The notes under the pieces: model-generated
What the model was told of the DNA's origin: nothing
What the model saw: the letters and a program-made list of their open reading frames with translations, nothing else
Databases searched by the model: none
Assembly (NCBI GenBank): GCA_029260295.1
Contig: JAJDDN010000007.1
Span: 248,001-312,000, forward strand
DNA from: Phycisphaerales bacterium
Lineage (GTDB): Bacteria; Planctomycetota; Phycisphaerae; Phycisphaerales; UBA1924
Length of the DNA stretch: 64,000 nt
Direction of reading: 5' to 3'
Program-made: the position numbers and the translations under genes
In this document: one piece after another, positions 17,301-26,511 of the stretch
Layout of the letters: every line of letters starts with the position of its first letter
Position numbering within the stretch: the first letter of the stretch is position 1

Positions 17301-17931
17301 GGAAGGATGGTCCAGTGCCGGGCTCAACGCAACTTGGAAAGCTCCGGGCGCTGCCTTTGAAGAGATTATCCCGGCGACCGCGTTTGATGTGTATGACCCA
17401 GAACCGGTCTTCGATGCCGGCGAAGCAGCCCTCACTACCAAGTGGTATACCAATTCCCGCGCCTACACACTCGATACCATGGACTGGAGCACGGAAACCA
17501 AGATCACCACCGAGCCCCGCGTGAGTTGGAACATCACCGGGAGCCCATTCCAAACGGATATCTCTGCCGATTACTTTGCAATGAACATCACCGGCACACT
17601 CGTTGTGCCAAGTTCGGGAATCTGGACATTCAATCTCGGATCCGATCAATATGCCAAACTGCTCATCGATGGCAAAGCGGTCGTCACCGATACCGGGGGC
17701 CACTCCTACCGCTGGCGAAGCGGCACCATTGATCTCAGTGCTGGCAAACACCAACTCGAAATCCAGTACATGGATGGCTGGTCTGAAGCCGGACTCTTCC
17801 TCTCATGGCGTGGTCCGGATGATTCCTTCGAAGAGATCATCCCCGCCAGCGTGTTTGTGCCCAAGAGTTCCCACATCAAGGTTGTTCAGTGGCGAGAGAT
17901 TTCTGGGCACCGAGATATGAGCGGCGAATAA
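14389..17931 (+). CDS. Secreted protein of seven PA14-like repeats
   Basis: The 1180-residue protein has a signal peptide (LLFILIMVSTPSQAQ) and then seven consecutive units of about 150-180 residues. Each begins G-L-R-A-Y-W-x3-A-R-H-A-S-N and carries GSDQSAxLxIDG, then GHSYRWKSG and RYWEGWSxAGLxxxW. These are the strands and Asp-containing loops of PA14 domains, which bind glycans in many secreted proteins. Unit 4 has an inserted DEHDEHDEHDEHHEHHEE run (residues 562-579). Unit 7 is the most diverged. No anchor, sortase or autotransporter signal follows. GTG at 14386 is a possible alternative start. A terminator hairpin overlaps the stop codon. Confidence 0.85.
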   Translation: MHHQLTTSIRALLFILIMVSTPSQAQVSPSSTPGLRAYWNTNARTADRAGHVDWEQYDLVSQIDQVNFERTSQPFLAEVPADYFAMRIVGQVDVPEDGDWSFRVQSDQSAILLIDGEALIVDDIGHSSRSKTGVKNLTAGVHDFELLYWEGWSDAELIVYWSGPGLLAEEIIPADAFSSPADEPIYDPGGDGLWAYWYHNARHASNVGQIDWANSDRVETVQRPSYRTTSGGFEIDGPTDYFAARFIGIINTPDAGTWTFDLGSDQSAILFIDGTPVVSDPDGHSYRWKSGAIKLNEGDHTIEVRYWEGWSSAALHVAWKGPNDSYTQIIPSSAFRPGDGAVNLPSGGGLRAYRYDNARQASNVGGVNWPNHDSTETIQNIYWPKSSGAMYTNGPTDYHATRLVGQLNFPRAGEWTIGLGSDQSARLYLDGMVAVDDTTGHSFRWKYGTIPAPQGNMPFELQFWEGWSESGLVLTWKGPGDEFESVIPASAFSLNETDPVIGATSGDNGGLRVYWVDNARHASKVGHIDWQSYDRVSLEANLAWELTSGVFPGTTIITDSSDEHDEHDEHDEHHEHHEEASTSSGGLKADYFGLRAVGYIDIPSDGVWKFNLGSDQSAQLFIDGQMVVNDDAGHSYRWKSGTVELSAGQHDFEVRYWEGWSSAGLTVTWTPPGGVEVVIPPSAFSHANIQPDYDSGGGGLRAYWNTDARHASNAGQIDYAYHDHATTVPNIAWRITSLPFDNNTPSDYSGLRLLGQIDVPATGSWTFSMGSDQSAVLYIDNEPVVVDTTGHSYRWKSGTVQLSAGKHDIELRYWEGWSEAGLHLAWKGPTVDAEIIIPRTAYSLQDTETPFDPGGGLRAYWTSNGRHASNAGQIDYAEHSSSTIVDNVSWRQTSSAFYLDGPADYFGLRLISQITIPETGAWTFNLGSDQSAILLIDDEPVVVDTTGHSYRWKSGLVDLTQGTHKFEIRFWEGWSSAGLNATWKAPGAAFEEIIPATAFDVYDPEPVFDAGEAALTTKWYTNSRAYTLDTMDWSTETKITTEPRVSWNITGSPFQTDISADYFAMNITGTLVVPSSGIWTFNLGSDQYAKLLIDGKAVVTDTGGHSYRWRSGTIDLSAGKHQLEIQYMDGWSEAGLFLSWRGPDDSFEEIIPASVFVPKSSHIKVVQWREISGHRDMSGE
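16072..16107 (+). repeat. Four tandem 9-base repeats inside PA14 unit 4
   Basis: GATGAGCAT occurs four times in a row and is followed by a degenerate CAT-GAG-CAT-CAT-GAG stretch. In frame it encodes Asp-Glu-His repeats. Slippage would add or remove whole three-residue units without breaking the frame. Confidence 0.85.
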
Positions 17932-17948
17932 ACCCGCTTAGCGGGTTT
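17930..17948 (+). terminator. Hairpin terminator after the PA14 gene
   Basis: AAACCCGC-TTA-GCGGGTTT is a perfect 8-bp hairpin that begins within the TAA stop codon. The trailing T run is short (TTTCT). It lies inside the 5' extension of the next open frame, which argues for the later SLC13 start. Confidence 0.7.
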
Positions 17949-17987
17949 CTCGACCGCATACGCCATATGATTGGGGTCGAGGATCCC

Positions 17988-19556
17988 ATGAACGAAGACA
18001 CTCGAAATGTCACCCGCCCGCACGCACGCTCCAACGACATAGGACTGATCATCGGGCCGCTGCTCGCAATCGGGGTATACCTGATGCTCGGGAATGCTTC
18101 GGGTCTTGACGAGAACGCGCGCCGGCTCGCAGCCGTGGCTGTATTGATGGCTGCATGGTGGGTCAGCGAAGCCATCCCGCTCGCCGCCACCGCATTGCTC
18201 CCGATCGTCTGCTTTCCGATGCTCGACATTCTCCCGGTCGGGGACACCACAGTCCGCTACGGGCACAAACTCATCTTCCTCTTTATGGGCGGATTGATGC
18301 TCGGAAAGGGGCTCGAACGCTGGGGTGCCCACAAGCGCCTTGCATTGCTCATCATCCTGATTGTCGGCACCGGTCCACGCCAGATCGTTGGAGGGATTAT
18401 GCTCGCTTCTGCGATCCTCAGCGGGTTTGTCTCCAACACCGCCACCGCGATGATGATGCTCCCGATCGTGCTCTCTATTGGCGTACTGGCCGCGGGAGAA
18501 GACTACGAGACTCCCCAAGCCAAACGATTCAGTGTCTGCCTGCTGCTTGCGCTCGCTTACGGCGCTTCGATCGGGGGGATCGCAACTATTACAGGGACAC
18601 CCCCAAACGGATTCCTCGCGGGGTTCCTGACCCAAGAGATGGGCGTCGAGATGTCCTATGCCCGCTGGCTCGGGCTTGGCATTCCACTAACTGTCGTTAT
18701 GCTCCCGATTAGCTGGGTCTATCTGGTGTACATCGCGCTTCCAGTGCGCGTTGGCGAGATCCCCGGCGGACGCAACTACATCCGTGAACGCATCGACGCG
18801 CTGGGGCCAATGAGCGGTGCTGAAAAACTCTCCGTATCAATCTTTGGCTTAACCGCACTCCTCTGGATCACCCACGGCTGGATAGAACACGCGTTCAATC
18901 TCCCTAAAATCGACGACGCGACCATCGCTATCGCAGGCGCAATGCTGATGTTCATGACCCCGACAGACATGACCTTCAAGACACGCGTCCTCTCATGGAA
19001 GCACGCCGAAGCGATCCCATGGGGCGTCCTCATCCTCTTTGGCGGCGGGCTTGCGCTTGCCAAGGGCGTCACCCATACTGGGCTCGACACCTGGATCGGC
19101 GAGCAGATCGCCGCCTTCGGCAACCCCGGCGAGTTCCCGCTGCTGGGTGGCGTCACCGCCTTGATCGTGTTTTTGACCGAGATCACCTCCAATACCGCAA
19201 CAACCAGCACCATGCTCCCGGTGCTGGCGGCCGTCGGGGAGGGGATGGGCATCGACCCAACGCTCTTGGTAATAGCGGCGGCGGTCTCGGCTTCGTGCGC
19301 GTTTATGCTGCCCGTCGCCACGCCCCCCAACGCGATCGTGTTCGCCTCAGGCCGGATCACCATCAAGCAGATGGCTCTGGCGGGATTCGGGCTCAACCTG
19401 ATCTGCATTGTCATCATTAGTCTGATGGTCTGGGGACTGGCACCGAAACTATTGAATCTAGATGTGAAGACTCCCCCCCCTATTGACACCCAATCATCCT
19501 TCCTGATTGATCGCCAAGATCACACGATCGCCTACGATTCTGTCAATGCACCATAA
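17988..19556 (+). CDS. SLC13/DASS-family sodium-coupled anion symporter
   Basis: The 522-residue inner-membrane protein has about 11-12 spans. Both SNT sodium-site hairpins of the family are present (SGFVSNTATAMMMLPI and TEITSNTATTSTMLPV), along with GIATITGTPPNGFLAGF. The family takes up dicarboxylates, sulfate or phosphate with sodium; the substrate cannot be read from the sequence. I chose the ATG at 17988 because GAGGA lies five bases before it. The frame is open back to GTG 17889, but that extension runs through the preceding terminator. The stop lies 11 bases inside the RND adaptor gene, implying a shared transcript. Confidence 0.88.
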   Translation: MNEDTRNVTRPHARSNDIGLIIGPLLAIGVYLMLGNASGLDENARRLAAVAVLMAAWWVSEAIPLAATALLPIVCFPMLDILPVGDTTVRYGHKLIFLFMGGLMLGKGLERWGAHKRLALLIILIVGTGPRQIVGGIMLASAILSGFVSNTATAMMMLPIVLSIGVLAAGEDYETPQAKRFSVCLLLALAYGASIGGIATITGTPPNGFLAGFLTQEMGVEMSYARWLGLGIPLTVVMLPISWVYLVYIALPVRVGEIPGGRNYIRERIDALGPMSGAEKLSVSIFGLTALLWITHGWIEHAFNLPKIDDATIAIAGAMLMFMTPTDMTFKTRVLSWKHAEAIPWGVLILFGGGLALAKGVTHTGLDTWIGEQIAAFGNPGEFPLLGGVTALIVFLTEITSNTATTSTMLPVLAAVGEGMGIDPTLLVIAAAVSASCAFMLPVATPPNAIVFASGRITIKQMALAGFGLNLICIVIISLMVWGLAPKLLNLDVKTPPPIDTQSSFLIDRQDHTIAYDSVNAP

Positions 19557-20967
19557 GACACCATCCGTATCCACCCCGGTCGAAACTGCAACTTCCCCAG
19601 AAGCAAAATCAACCACCCAGCCCAAAGGCCTGCGGGTCATTTCTGTACTCTTTCGGATCGCGGTGATTCTCGTCATCCTTGGCGCCACCGCTGGGGTTGT
19701 TAAAATTCTGATGGCGACCAAAGAACAGCCTGCGCGAAGCGATGAAACATTTGCTCCGATCCGTGTCCGAACGATCATCGCTGACCTTCATAGCGTCGAA
19801 CGCACATGGGACGGCTACGGCACCGCACGCTCAATGAATGATGCCAATGTTGTTGCCGAGGTCGCCGGACGGGTGATCGAACGCCCCGTTGGGATTGAGC
19901 CGGGCAAGAAAATCGAGATCGGCACGGTGCTCATGCGCCTTGATTCGAGCGATTACACGAATGCCCTCAACGCGGCCAACCAGGCCGCCAGCGCGATCGA
20001 AGCGCAACTCAATGGGTTGAGTGTCGAATCCGAACGCGTCGGGACACAGATCCGGTTCGCTGACGACGAGATCAGTGCCGCACAGAATGATCTTGACCGC
20101 ACCCGCCGTGCTATCGACGCCGGGGCGGGGAGCGCGGGGGAACTGGATGTCAAGACCGCGTCGCTACGGCGGGTGCAGCGGGAGGTTGAATCGCTTAAAC
20201 AAAAGCTTGAACTCATCCCATCGCGGAGAGCCCAGTTGCTTGCCCAGCTTGCAGGACAGCGTGCCAATGCCTCAACCGCCCAGGAAAATCTCAGCAGATC
20301 GGTTATCCGATCGCCAATCGTCGGCGTACTCCAAAGCGTCAATGCCCGCCGCGGAGATTGGGTGGGACTGGGCACCCCGGTTGCCCGCGTCATTGACCTA
20401 TCGCAAATTGAAGTCCCGGTACGATTCCCGGCCAGTGCCATGAGTTGGATTTCTCTCGGCCACGAGGTCCGGTTGTGGGCCGGCGATCCGGCCGGGGAGC
20501 CAGACCAGATCGGGATCATCACACGGATCGCGCCCGAGGCCGACACATCAAGCCGAACCATCACGGTCTTTGTCGAACTCGAGCAAGACCCGAGCTCGGC
20601 AGACAGACTCAGCCCCGGGAGATTCGTCCTGGGACGGGTGCGGGCGCCAGATGACAACAAACGCTATGTCATTCCCAGAAGAGCAATCCACAGCGGGCGC
20701 GTGATGATTGCTTCCCCACAAGACAATGGCGAGTTCCGCATCGAGGTCCGCCCGGTCACGATGGACTATTCAATCGACGGCCTCATGGTTTCACTCGACG
20801 CCAAAGAAGACCAATGGACCGTGATTCGTTCGGGGCTGGGCATAGGCGATCGCGTGGTGATCTCGCTGCTTGACCAGATCAGTCAGGGATTGATGGTCAA
20901 TGTCGTAGGGGTTGATTCTCCATCTATCCCGGAGCAAACGAAGACCGATCCAGAGGCCCAGCCATGA
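19546..20967 (+). CDS. RND efflux periplasmic adaptor (membrane fusion protein)
   Basis: The 473-residue HlyD/AcrA-type adaptor has an N-terminal membrane anchor at about 32-52 (VLFRIAVILVILGATAGVV). A half lipoyl segment follows (VVAEVAGRVIERPVGIEPGK), then an alpha-hairpin coiled coil (about 135-235), the second half (IRSPIVGVLQSVNARRGDW) and a beta-barrel region. It would link the inner-membrane RND pump encoded next to an outer-membrane channel, which is not in the window. The ATG at 19546 overlaps the SLC13 stop. The 3' end overlaps the pump gene by four bases (ATGA). Confidence 0.88.
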   Translation: MHHKTPSVSTPVETATSPEAKSTTQPKGLRVISVLFRIAVILVILGATAGVVKILMATKEQPARSDETFAPIRVRTIIADLHSVERTWDGYGTARSMNDANVVAEVAGRVIERPVGIEPGKKIEIGTVLMRLDSSDYTNALNAANQAASAIEAQLNGLSVESERVGTQIRFADDEISAAQNDLDRTRRAIDAGAGSAGELDVKTASLRRVQREVESLKQKLELIPSRRAQLLAQLAGQRANASTAQENLSRSVIRSPIVGVLQSVNARRGDWVGLGTPVARVIDLSQIEVPVRFPASAMSWISLGHEVRLWAGDPAGEPDQIGIITRIAPEADTSSRTITVFVELEQDPSSADRLSPGRFVLGRVRAPDDNKRYVIPRRAIHSGRVMIASPQDNGEFRIEVRPVTMDYSIDGLMVSLDAKEDQWTVIRSGLGIGDRVVISLLDQISQGLMVNVVGVDSPSIPEQTKTDPEAQP

Positions 20968-23900
20968 GCCTAGCCAAGTTTGGAGTCCGGAAGCATGTCG
21001 TGGCCAATCTGGTCATGTTCGCCATCATCTTTGCGGGCCTGGCCTTCGGGACCACGCTCAAACGCGAGTTCTTCCCGTATGTTGCTCCGCGGATGGTCTC
21101 GGTCATCGCGCCCTATCCCGGTGCTGCTCCTGAAGAAATCGAAGATTCGCTGGGGATCAAAATCGAGGACGCCGTCGCCGACCTGACCGGGGTCAAGGAG
21201 ATCACCACGACCATCTCTGAGGGCGTGGCCTCGCTCCAGGTCGAGTTTATAGAAGGCACCAACATTGATCAGGCGGTGACCGATGTTAAACGCGAGATCG
21301 ATGCGCTCCAAGACCTTCCCGAAGATGTGGACAACATCATCGTTGACAAAATCGAACCTAAGCTCCCCGCGATTATCGTCGCCCTCTATGGCGACGCCGA
21401 CGAACGCACGATGAAAGACTTCATCAACACCACCCGCGACGACCTGCTCTCGCTCCCGGGCGTAACCGACATCTCAACGGGAGGCGTGCGGACCGACGAG
21501 ATTCTTGTCGAGGTCGATCCGGCCCGAGCTATAGAACACGGGCTGAGTTTGCCCGCCATCAGCGATCTCGTCCGCAACGCGATGATCGAACTCCCGGGTG
21601 GGTCTGTCCGCACCAACACCTCGACCATCTCCGTCCGGTCCGTCGGGATCGAAGAACGCAGCGACGAGATTCTCAACATCGTACTCAAAGCAAGCAACAA
21701 TGGGAGCGTCATCCGCCTTCGAGATGTGGCCAGCGTACACGACGGGTTTGTGGACATCGATCTAACATCACGCTACGAGGGGCACCCCACCGCCAACCTG
21801 ACCGTCTTCCGCGTGGGCAAGCAGGACATCATCAGCCTCTCGGCATTGGTCAAGGCCTATGTCGCGGGACGAAATGGCGAACCAATCACCCTGACCTGGA
21901 AAGAGAAGCTTGGGCCGCCAGGGTCATCCCCACGCACCAAAGCCCACGAACTGGGCGCTGAACGCTTTGCCCTCTCACCGCCCCCCGGTACGCTGATTAC
22001 CACCACCGAGCTTTCGCGATTTGTGTCGGGCCGTCTCAACCTCCTCCTCCGCAACGCGTTCTACGGCGGCATCCTCGTGTTCCTCACGCTTGTGATCCTG
22101 CTCAACTGGAGGATCTCGTTCTGGGTTGCGATGGGACTCGCCGTCTCGCTGCTGGGCACGCTGGCCATGATGGCGTGGATGGATGTCTCGCTGAATCTGC
22201 TCACCATGTTCGGACTCATCATTGTGATCGGGATCCTTGTTGATGACGCGATCGTGGTTGCCGAGAATATCGCGACCAAGCACGAGTCGGGGATGAACGC
22301 GTACGAAGCTGCTGTCGCGGGGACCGACCAGGTCGCCTGGCCGGTTGTTTCTACGGTCCTGACAACGATCTGTGCGTTCCTACCGCTGGCGCTGCTCAAC
22401 GGGATGATTGGCGACTTCATGAGCGTATTACCCATCGTCGTGGGGTGTGCGCTCTCGGTATCGCTTATCGAGTCTTTGTTTATCCTGCCTGCCCACATGG
22501 CGATGAGCCTCAAGGGCGTGGACAAGAAGCATGAGAGCGGGAAGAAAATCGGACGCTTCCAACGCTTCGAGGAACGATACGACAGTGCCCGTGACCACAT
22601 CATCAACGGCAAGATCATCCCCGCCTACGCCAGACTGTTGTCGCTGGCGATGCGGTACCGGTACATCTCGCTGTCGATCGTGATTGCGACCTTAATCTTC
22701 TCGATCGGGCTTGTCGCCTCGGATCGGGTGTCGCGTATTTTCTTTGAAGACGACGATGCCGAGACCGTCAACATCACCATCACGATGCCCATCGGGACCC
22801 CGGTAACCCGGACCGACGAGATCGTCCGCCGCTTTGAAGCGGTCTGCATGGAACAGCCAGAGATCCAGACCACCTTCGCCCAAGCGGGGGCGATCGGCGA
22901 TCTTGACGGCGCGGGGGGCGACGCCTCTGCGCCGCACATCGGCCAGATTATTCTCGAGCTCTACCCGGCCGAGCAGCGCGAGGTCAGCTCCTCCATCCTT
23001 ATCGAACGCATCCGCGAGCTTGCTGGCCCGGTGCCCGACGCCAAATCAATCCGCATGGCCGGGATGTCCGGCGGCCCAAGCGGGACCGATCTCAACTACA
23101 CCGTCGCCTCCGAGCACCCGCATCTGATCGACGAAGCCGTCGCAATGATCAAACACACGATGAACGAGTTTGAAGCGGTTTACGGTATCTCTGATGACCT
23201 TGACCGCGGACTCCAAGAGGTCCGCTTTACGCTTCGTGACGGGGCCGCGGAGATGGGGTTCACGCGTGCCAATCTTGGCCGGCAGATCCAGGGGATGGTC
23301 TTTGGGCTCGAAGCGTTTACCTTTGCCGGCGACCGCGAGGATGTCGATGTCCGTGTCACCCTCCCTAAATCAACCCGGCGATCAATCAGTGCTATCGAGG
23401 GCCAGTATGTGTTTACCCCCATGGGCACCGCGGTGCCCCTCAGCGAGATTGCACGGATCGAAGAATCGCAGTCCTACGCGACCATCCGGAGGATCAACCG
23501 CCAGCGTGCGGTCTCGATCCAGGCAGATGTGAACCGGTCAATCGGCAACCCAGATAAGCTCGCAGGCCAAATCAAACCGATCATCGTTGAACGACTCAAA
23601 GACATGCACGGCGTAGACCTTATCGAACGCGGACGCCAAAAGGATTTCAAAGAGTCGATGACATCCCTCCCCATCGGGATGCTCGTATCCTCAGGGCTGA
23701 TCTATGTCATCCTCGCCTGGCTTTTCGGGAGCTTTACCCAGCCCTTGATTGTCATGGCCGCAATCCCGTTTGCGATTATCGGGATGATCTGGGGGCACAT
23801 GATCCTTGGGTACTCCATCACATTCCTTTCGATGATCGGATTTGTTGCTCTGGCGGGGATCGTGGTTAACGACTCGCTGATTTTCATGGAGTTTTTCAAC

Positions 23901-24278
23901 TCCAAGCGTCGCGAGGGGCTGAGTGTCTTTGAGGCCGGTCATATTACTGGGCAGGCCAGATTCCGCGCCATTATGCTCACCACGATCACCACGGTATTGG
24001 GATTGCTCCCGATGATGCTCGAACAAAGCTTCCAGGCCCAGTTTTTGATCCCGATGGCGATCACCATCGCCTGCGGGCTCATCAGCGCCACGGTGATCAT
24101 CCTGATTGTGCTCCCGTGTCTGCTGATGATCCTCGATGATATTGTCCACCTGATCCGAGTGCTGTGGACAGGGCGGGCGGATATTCCTCGTCGGAATCCA
24201 TCGATCGAATCGCCCGAAATCGCGGCTTTAAATGCTTCTTCAGCCCCCCCTGTCCAAACCGCTTTAGGGAACGAATAA
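20964..24278 (+). CDS. RND family efflux pump permease (AcrB/MexB type)
   Basis: The 1104-residue proton-driven pump has spans near residue 15-30 and two six-helix bundles, separated by large periplasmic loops. YPGAAPEEIEDSLGIKIEDAV is the family porter-domain signature. The proton relay Asp pair is present in IVIGILVDDAIVVAEN, and the second bundle carries GIVVNDSLIFMEFFN. The porter region is the shorter form typical of environmental AcrB homologues. It is translationally coupled to its adaptor gene. The substrate could be lipids, drugs or metals; the sequence lacks the Met/Asp pattern of CusA heavy-metal pumps as far as I can see. Confidence 0.9.
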   Translation: MSLAKFGVRKHVVANLVMFAIIFAGLAFGTTLKREFFPYVAPRMVSVIAPYPGAAPEEIEDSLGIKIEDAVADLTGVKEITTTISEGVASLQVEFIEGTNIDQAVTDVKREIDALQDLPEDVDNIIVDKIEPKLPAIIVALYGDADERTMKDFINTTRDDLLSLPGVTDISTGGVRTDEILVEVDPARAIEHGLSLPAISDLVRNAMIELPGGSVRTNTSTISVRSVGIEERSDEILNIVLKASNNGSVIRLRDVASVHDGFVDIDLTSRYEGHPTANLTVFRVGKQDIISLSALVKAYVAGRNGEPITLTWKEKLGPPGSSPRTKAHELGAERFALSPPPGTLITTTELSRFVSGRLNLLLRNAFYGGILVFLTLVILLNWRISFWVAMGLAVSLLGTLAMMAWMDVSLNLLTMFGLIIVIGILVDDAIVVAENIATKHESGMNAYEAAVAGTDQVAWPVVSTVLTTICAFLPLALLNGMIGDFMSVLPIVVGCALSVSLIESLFILPAHMAMSLKGVDKKHESGKKIGRFQRFEERYDSARDHIINGKIIPAYARLLSLAMRYRYISLSIVIATLIFSIGLVASDRVSRIFFEDDDAETVNITITMPIGTPVTRTDEIVRRFEAVCMEQPEIQTTFAQAGAIGDLDGAGGDASAPHIGQIILELYPAEQREVSSSILIERIRELAGPVPDAKSIRMAGMSGGPSGTDLNYTVASEHPHLIDEAVAMIKHTMNEFEAVYGISDDLDRGLQEVRFTLRDGAAEMGFTRANLGRQIQGMVFGLEAFTFAGDREDVDVRVTLPKSTRRSISAIEGQYVFTPMGTAVPLSEIARIEESQSYATIRRINRQRAVSIQADVNRSIGNPDKLAGQIKPIIVERLKDMHGVDLIERGRQKDFKESMTSLPIGMLVSSGLIYVILAWLFGSFTQPLIVMAAIPFAIIGMIWGHMILGYSITFLSMIGFVALAGIVVNDSLIFMEFFNSKRREGLSVFEAGHITGQARFRAIMLTTITTVLGLLPMMLEQSFQAQFLIPMAITIACGLISATVIILIVLPCLLMILDDIVHLIRVLWTGRADIPRRNPSIESPEIAALNASSAPPVQTALGNE

Positions 24279-24284
24279 TCAATC

Positions 24285-26129
24285 ATGACTATGGACGCCT
24301 TCTGGCACTTTGCCAAACAGATGTTGCGATGGCGCACCCACCTGATCTTCGGGCTCATTTTCGCTGTGCTCTCCGCCGGCGGGATGGGCGCGGGCATCAT
24401 CGCGATGCAGCCGGTACTCGATACCATCCTCGAACCCGGACACCGCGGCCTCCCCCAACTCGCTGAGGAATACACCTCCAGCGGCTGGGCCAAGGGCTTG
24501 GTGTCCGATGAAACAATTGCCTCACTCCCCGAGGGCCCGTTTGATGCGGTGATGTGGATCATGATTTCTCTGGGCATCCTCACGGTCCTGGGTGCCTTTG
24601 CCAACTTCATGCATCAATACCTCGCCCTCACTGTGGTCCACCGATCGATCGCGATGATCCGAAGGAAGGCATTCGGGCAGGTCATCCATCTGCCACTCAA
24701 AACAATCGTGTCCGAAGGTCCAACCGATGCAATCTCAAGGATCGTCAACGACACCGAGGCCCTCGGGTCCGGGTTTGTTGCGATGCTTTCAAAGTCGATC
24801 GCCCAGATCACCAAAGGAATCGTGGCGCTCGCCGTTGCGCTGGTTACCAACTGGCAACTGGCGATTGTCGCGTTGCTCTTAATGCCAATCCTCGCGGTCG
24901 TCATCCGCAAACTCGGCAAGCGGATCCGGAGAGCCTCAGAACGGGCGCTCTCGAGCCGGGCCGGTCTCTACCGCGCCGCGACCGAAGCCCTCCAAGGCAT
25001 GCGTGTTGTTAAGGTCCATACCACCGAGCGATACGAGGCCGGCCGGTTCGGACATATCAACAAAGATGTCCTCCACCAGCAGCTCAGGATCCGCACGGCC
25101 CGCGCCGTGGCCGGGCCGCTCATCGAAACAATCACCGTCTTCACACTCGGGGCATTGACACTGGTTGCTGTCAAACTCATCCTTGATGGGCACCTGGATA
25201 AATCAGAGTTCATGACCGTGCTCGTTGCTCTGGCAATCGCCGGGGCAAGTATCAAACCGATCACGGGTCTGGTCAATGACATCCAGCAATCCGGGGCCGC
25301 TGCTGACCGTCTCAAACGACTCCTCAATGAAGACGCCGAGCCCGGGCACGAAGTCCGCATGCCCAAGCTCGCCCGCCACCACGACTCGCTGGCGTTCGAG
25401 AATGTCTCGTTTATCTACCCCGGGGGGAGCTCCCGGGCGGTCGCCGATGTCTCGATCAACATTAAAGCCGGCGAGACCGTTGCCTTTGTCGGCCCCAACG
25501 GGTGCGGAAAGACCACTCTGCTCTCGCTGGTCCCCCGTCTCTTTGATCCCGATGAAGGACGCGTGCTCATCGACGGGATCGACATCACACGAGTCCGTGT
25601 CCGCTCGCTCCGCAGGCAGATCGGGGTCGTTACACAAGAAGTTGTCCTCTTCAAAGGAACGATCCGGAACAACATCGCCTACGGCAACCCTCGCGCGACC
25701 AACGAGCAGATCGAAAAAGCCGCCGAACAAGCCCGCGCGATCCAGTTTATCAATGAACTCGACGAAGGATTCGACACCCCGGTTGGCGAGCAAGGCCTTA
25801 CCCTCTCAGGCGGGCAACGCCAGCGTATCGCCATCGCACGGGCAATCCTTCGCGATCCCGCGATCCTCATCCTCGACGAGGCGACCTCAATGGTTGACGC
25901 CGCATCAGAACGGCTCATCGGCGATGTGCTCTCCTCGTTCTGCACCAACCGAACCACACTTATCGTTGCCCACCGCCTCTCGACTGTACTTGGCGCCGAC
26001 CGCATCGTGGTGATGAACAAGGGGGCAGTGGTTGCTACCGGGACCCATAACGAACTGCTCGAATCCTGCCCGCTTTACCAGAACCTCGCCCGACACCAGC
26101 TGATCTCCCACGAAGAGAACCCATCCTGA
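24285..26129 (+). CDS. ABC exporter, fused membrane and ATPase domains (MsbA-like)
   Basis: The 614-residue half-transporter has about six spans in residues 15-330, with a periplasmic loop, then an ATPase domain: Walker A VGPNGCGKTTLL, signature LSGGQRQRIAIARA, Walker B ILILDEATS and the switch His in IVAHRLST. The architecture is that of MsbA, which flips lipid A precursors, and of drug or peptide exporters. It begins six bases after the RND pump gene. Co-transcription with an RND pump suggests export of a common class of envelope or toxic compound, which is inference only. Confidence 0.88.
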   Translation: MTMDAFWHFAKQMLRWRTHLIFGLIFAVLSAGGMGAGIIAMQPVLDTILEPGHRGLPQLAEEYTSSGWAKGLVSDETIASLPEGPFDAVMWIMISLGILTVLGAFANFMHQYLALTVVHRSIAMIRRKAFGQVIHLPLKTIVSEGPTDAISRIVNDTEALGSGFVAMLSKSIAQITKGIVALAVALVTNWQLAIVALLLMPILAVVIRKLGKRIRRASERALSSRAGLYRAATEALQGMRVVKVHTTERYEAGRFGHINKDVLHQQLRIRTARAVAGPLIETITVFTLGALTLVAVKLILDGHLDKSEFMTVLVALAIAGASIKPITGLVNDIQQSGAAADRLKRLLNEDAEPGHEVRMPKLARHHDSLAFENVSFIYPGGSSRAVADVSINIKAGETVAFVGPNGCGKTTLLSLVPRLFDPDEGRVLIDGIDITRVRVRSLRRQIGVVTQEVVLFKGTIRNNIAYGNPRATNEQIEKAAEQARAIQFINELDEGFDTPVGEQGLTLSGGQRQRIAIARAILRDPAILILDEATSMVDAASERLIGDVLSSFCTNRTTLIVAHRLSTVLGADRIVVMNKGAVVATGTHNELLESCPLYQNLARHQLISHEENPS

Positions 26130-26476
26130 TGCAAGAAAAAGATACCGACGGCAACCTGGTCTTTCTCTGTGATTTCTGTCACCAACCCTGGTCCGATGAA
26201 CGCCCGATGGTCGAGGGGCACCGTGGTTCAATTATCTGCAGCAACTGCCTCTCGATCGCTTACACACAGGTCGTTCACCAGACATTCAGTTCGCCGGTAG
26301 ACAAAGAAGACACCTGCCTGTTGTGCTTGGAACACGGGCGGGATGACCCGCACTGGCGGTCACCGATGTTTGACAAAGCGATCGCGTGCCGCAGGTGCCT
26401 CAAGCAATCCGCAGGCGTCTTGCACAAAGACGCCGAAATTCAATGGGAAAAACCGCGTAATCCGTCCGAAAACTGA
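26129..26476 (+). CDS. Zinc-ribbon protein with ClpX-like Cys pairs
   Basis: This is a 115-residue soluble protein. LCDFCHQPW and ICSNCLSIAY form one CxxC...CxxC set, similar in spacing to the ClpX N-terminal zinc domain. A second set is CLLCLEHGRDD and ACRRCLKQS. It therefore probably binds two zinc ions. No catalytic domain is present. Such modules serve as adaptor or dimerisation units. The ATG overlaps the TGA of the ABC exporter (TGATG), so it is the last gene of the transport cluster. Function unknown. Confidence 0.7.
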   Translation: MQEKDTDGNLVFLCDFCHQPWSDERPMVEGHRGSIICSNCLSIAYTQVVHQTFSSPVDKEDTCLLCLEHGRDDPHWRSPMFDKAIACRRCLKQSAGVLHKDAEIQWEKPRNPSEN

Positions 26477-26511
26477 ACCACGCGGCTCTCTCGATTCCTA
26501 AATCAACAATC

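Noticed and set aside
17889-17987. A longer N-terminus for the SLC13 symporter from GTG 17889
   Set aside because: It would overlap the PA14 gene and be translated through a terminator hairpin; the ATG at 17988 has a GAGGA site.
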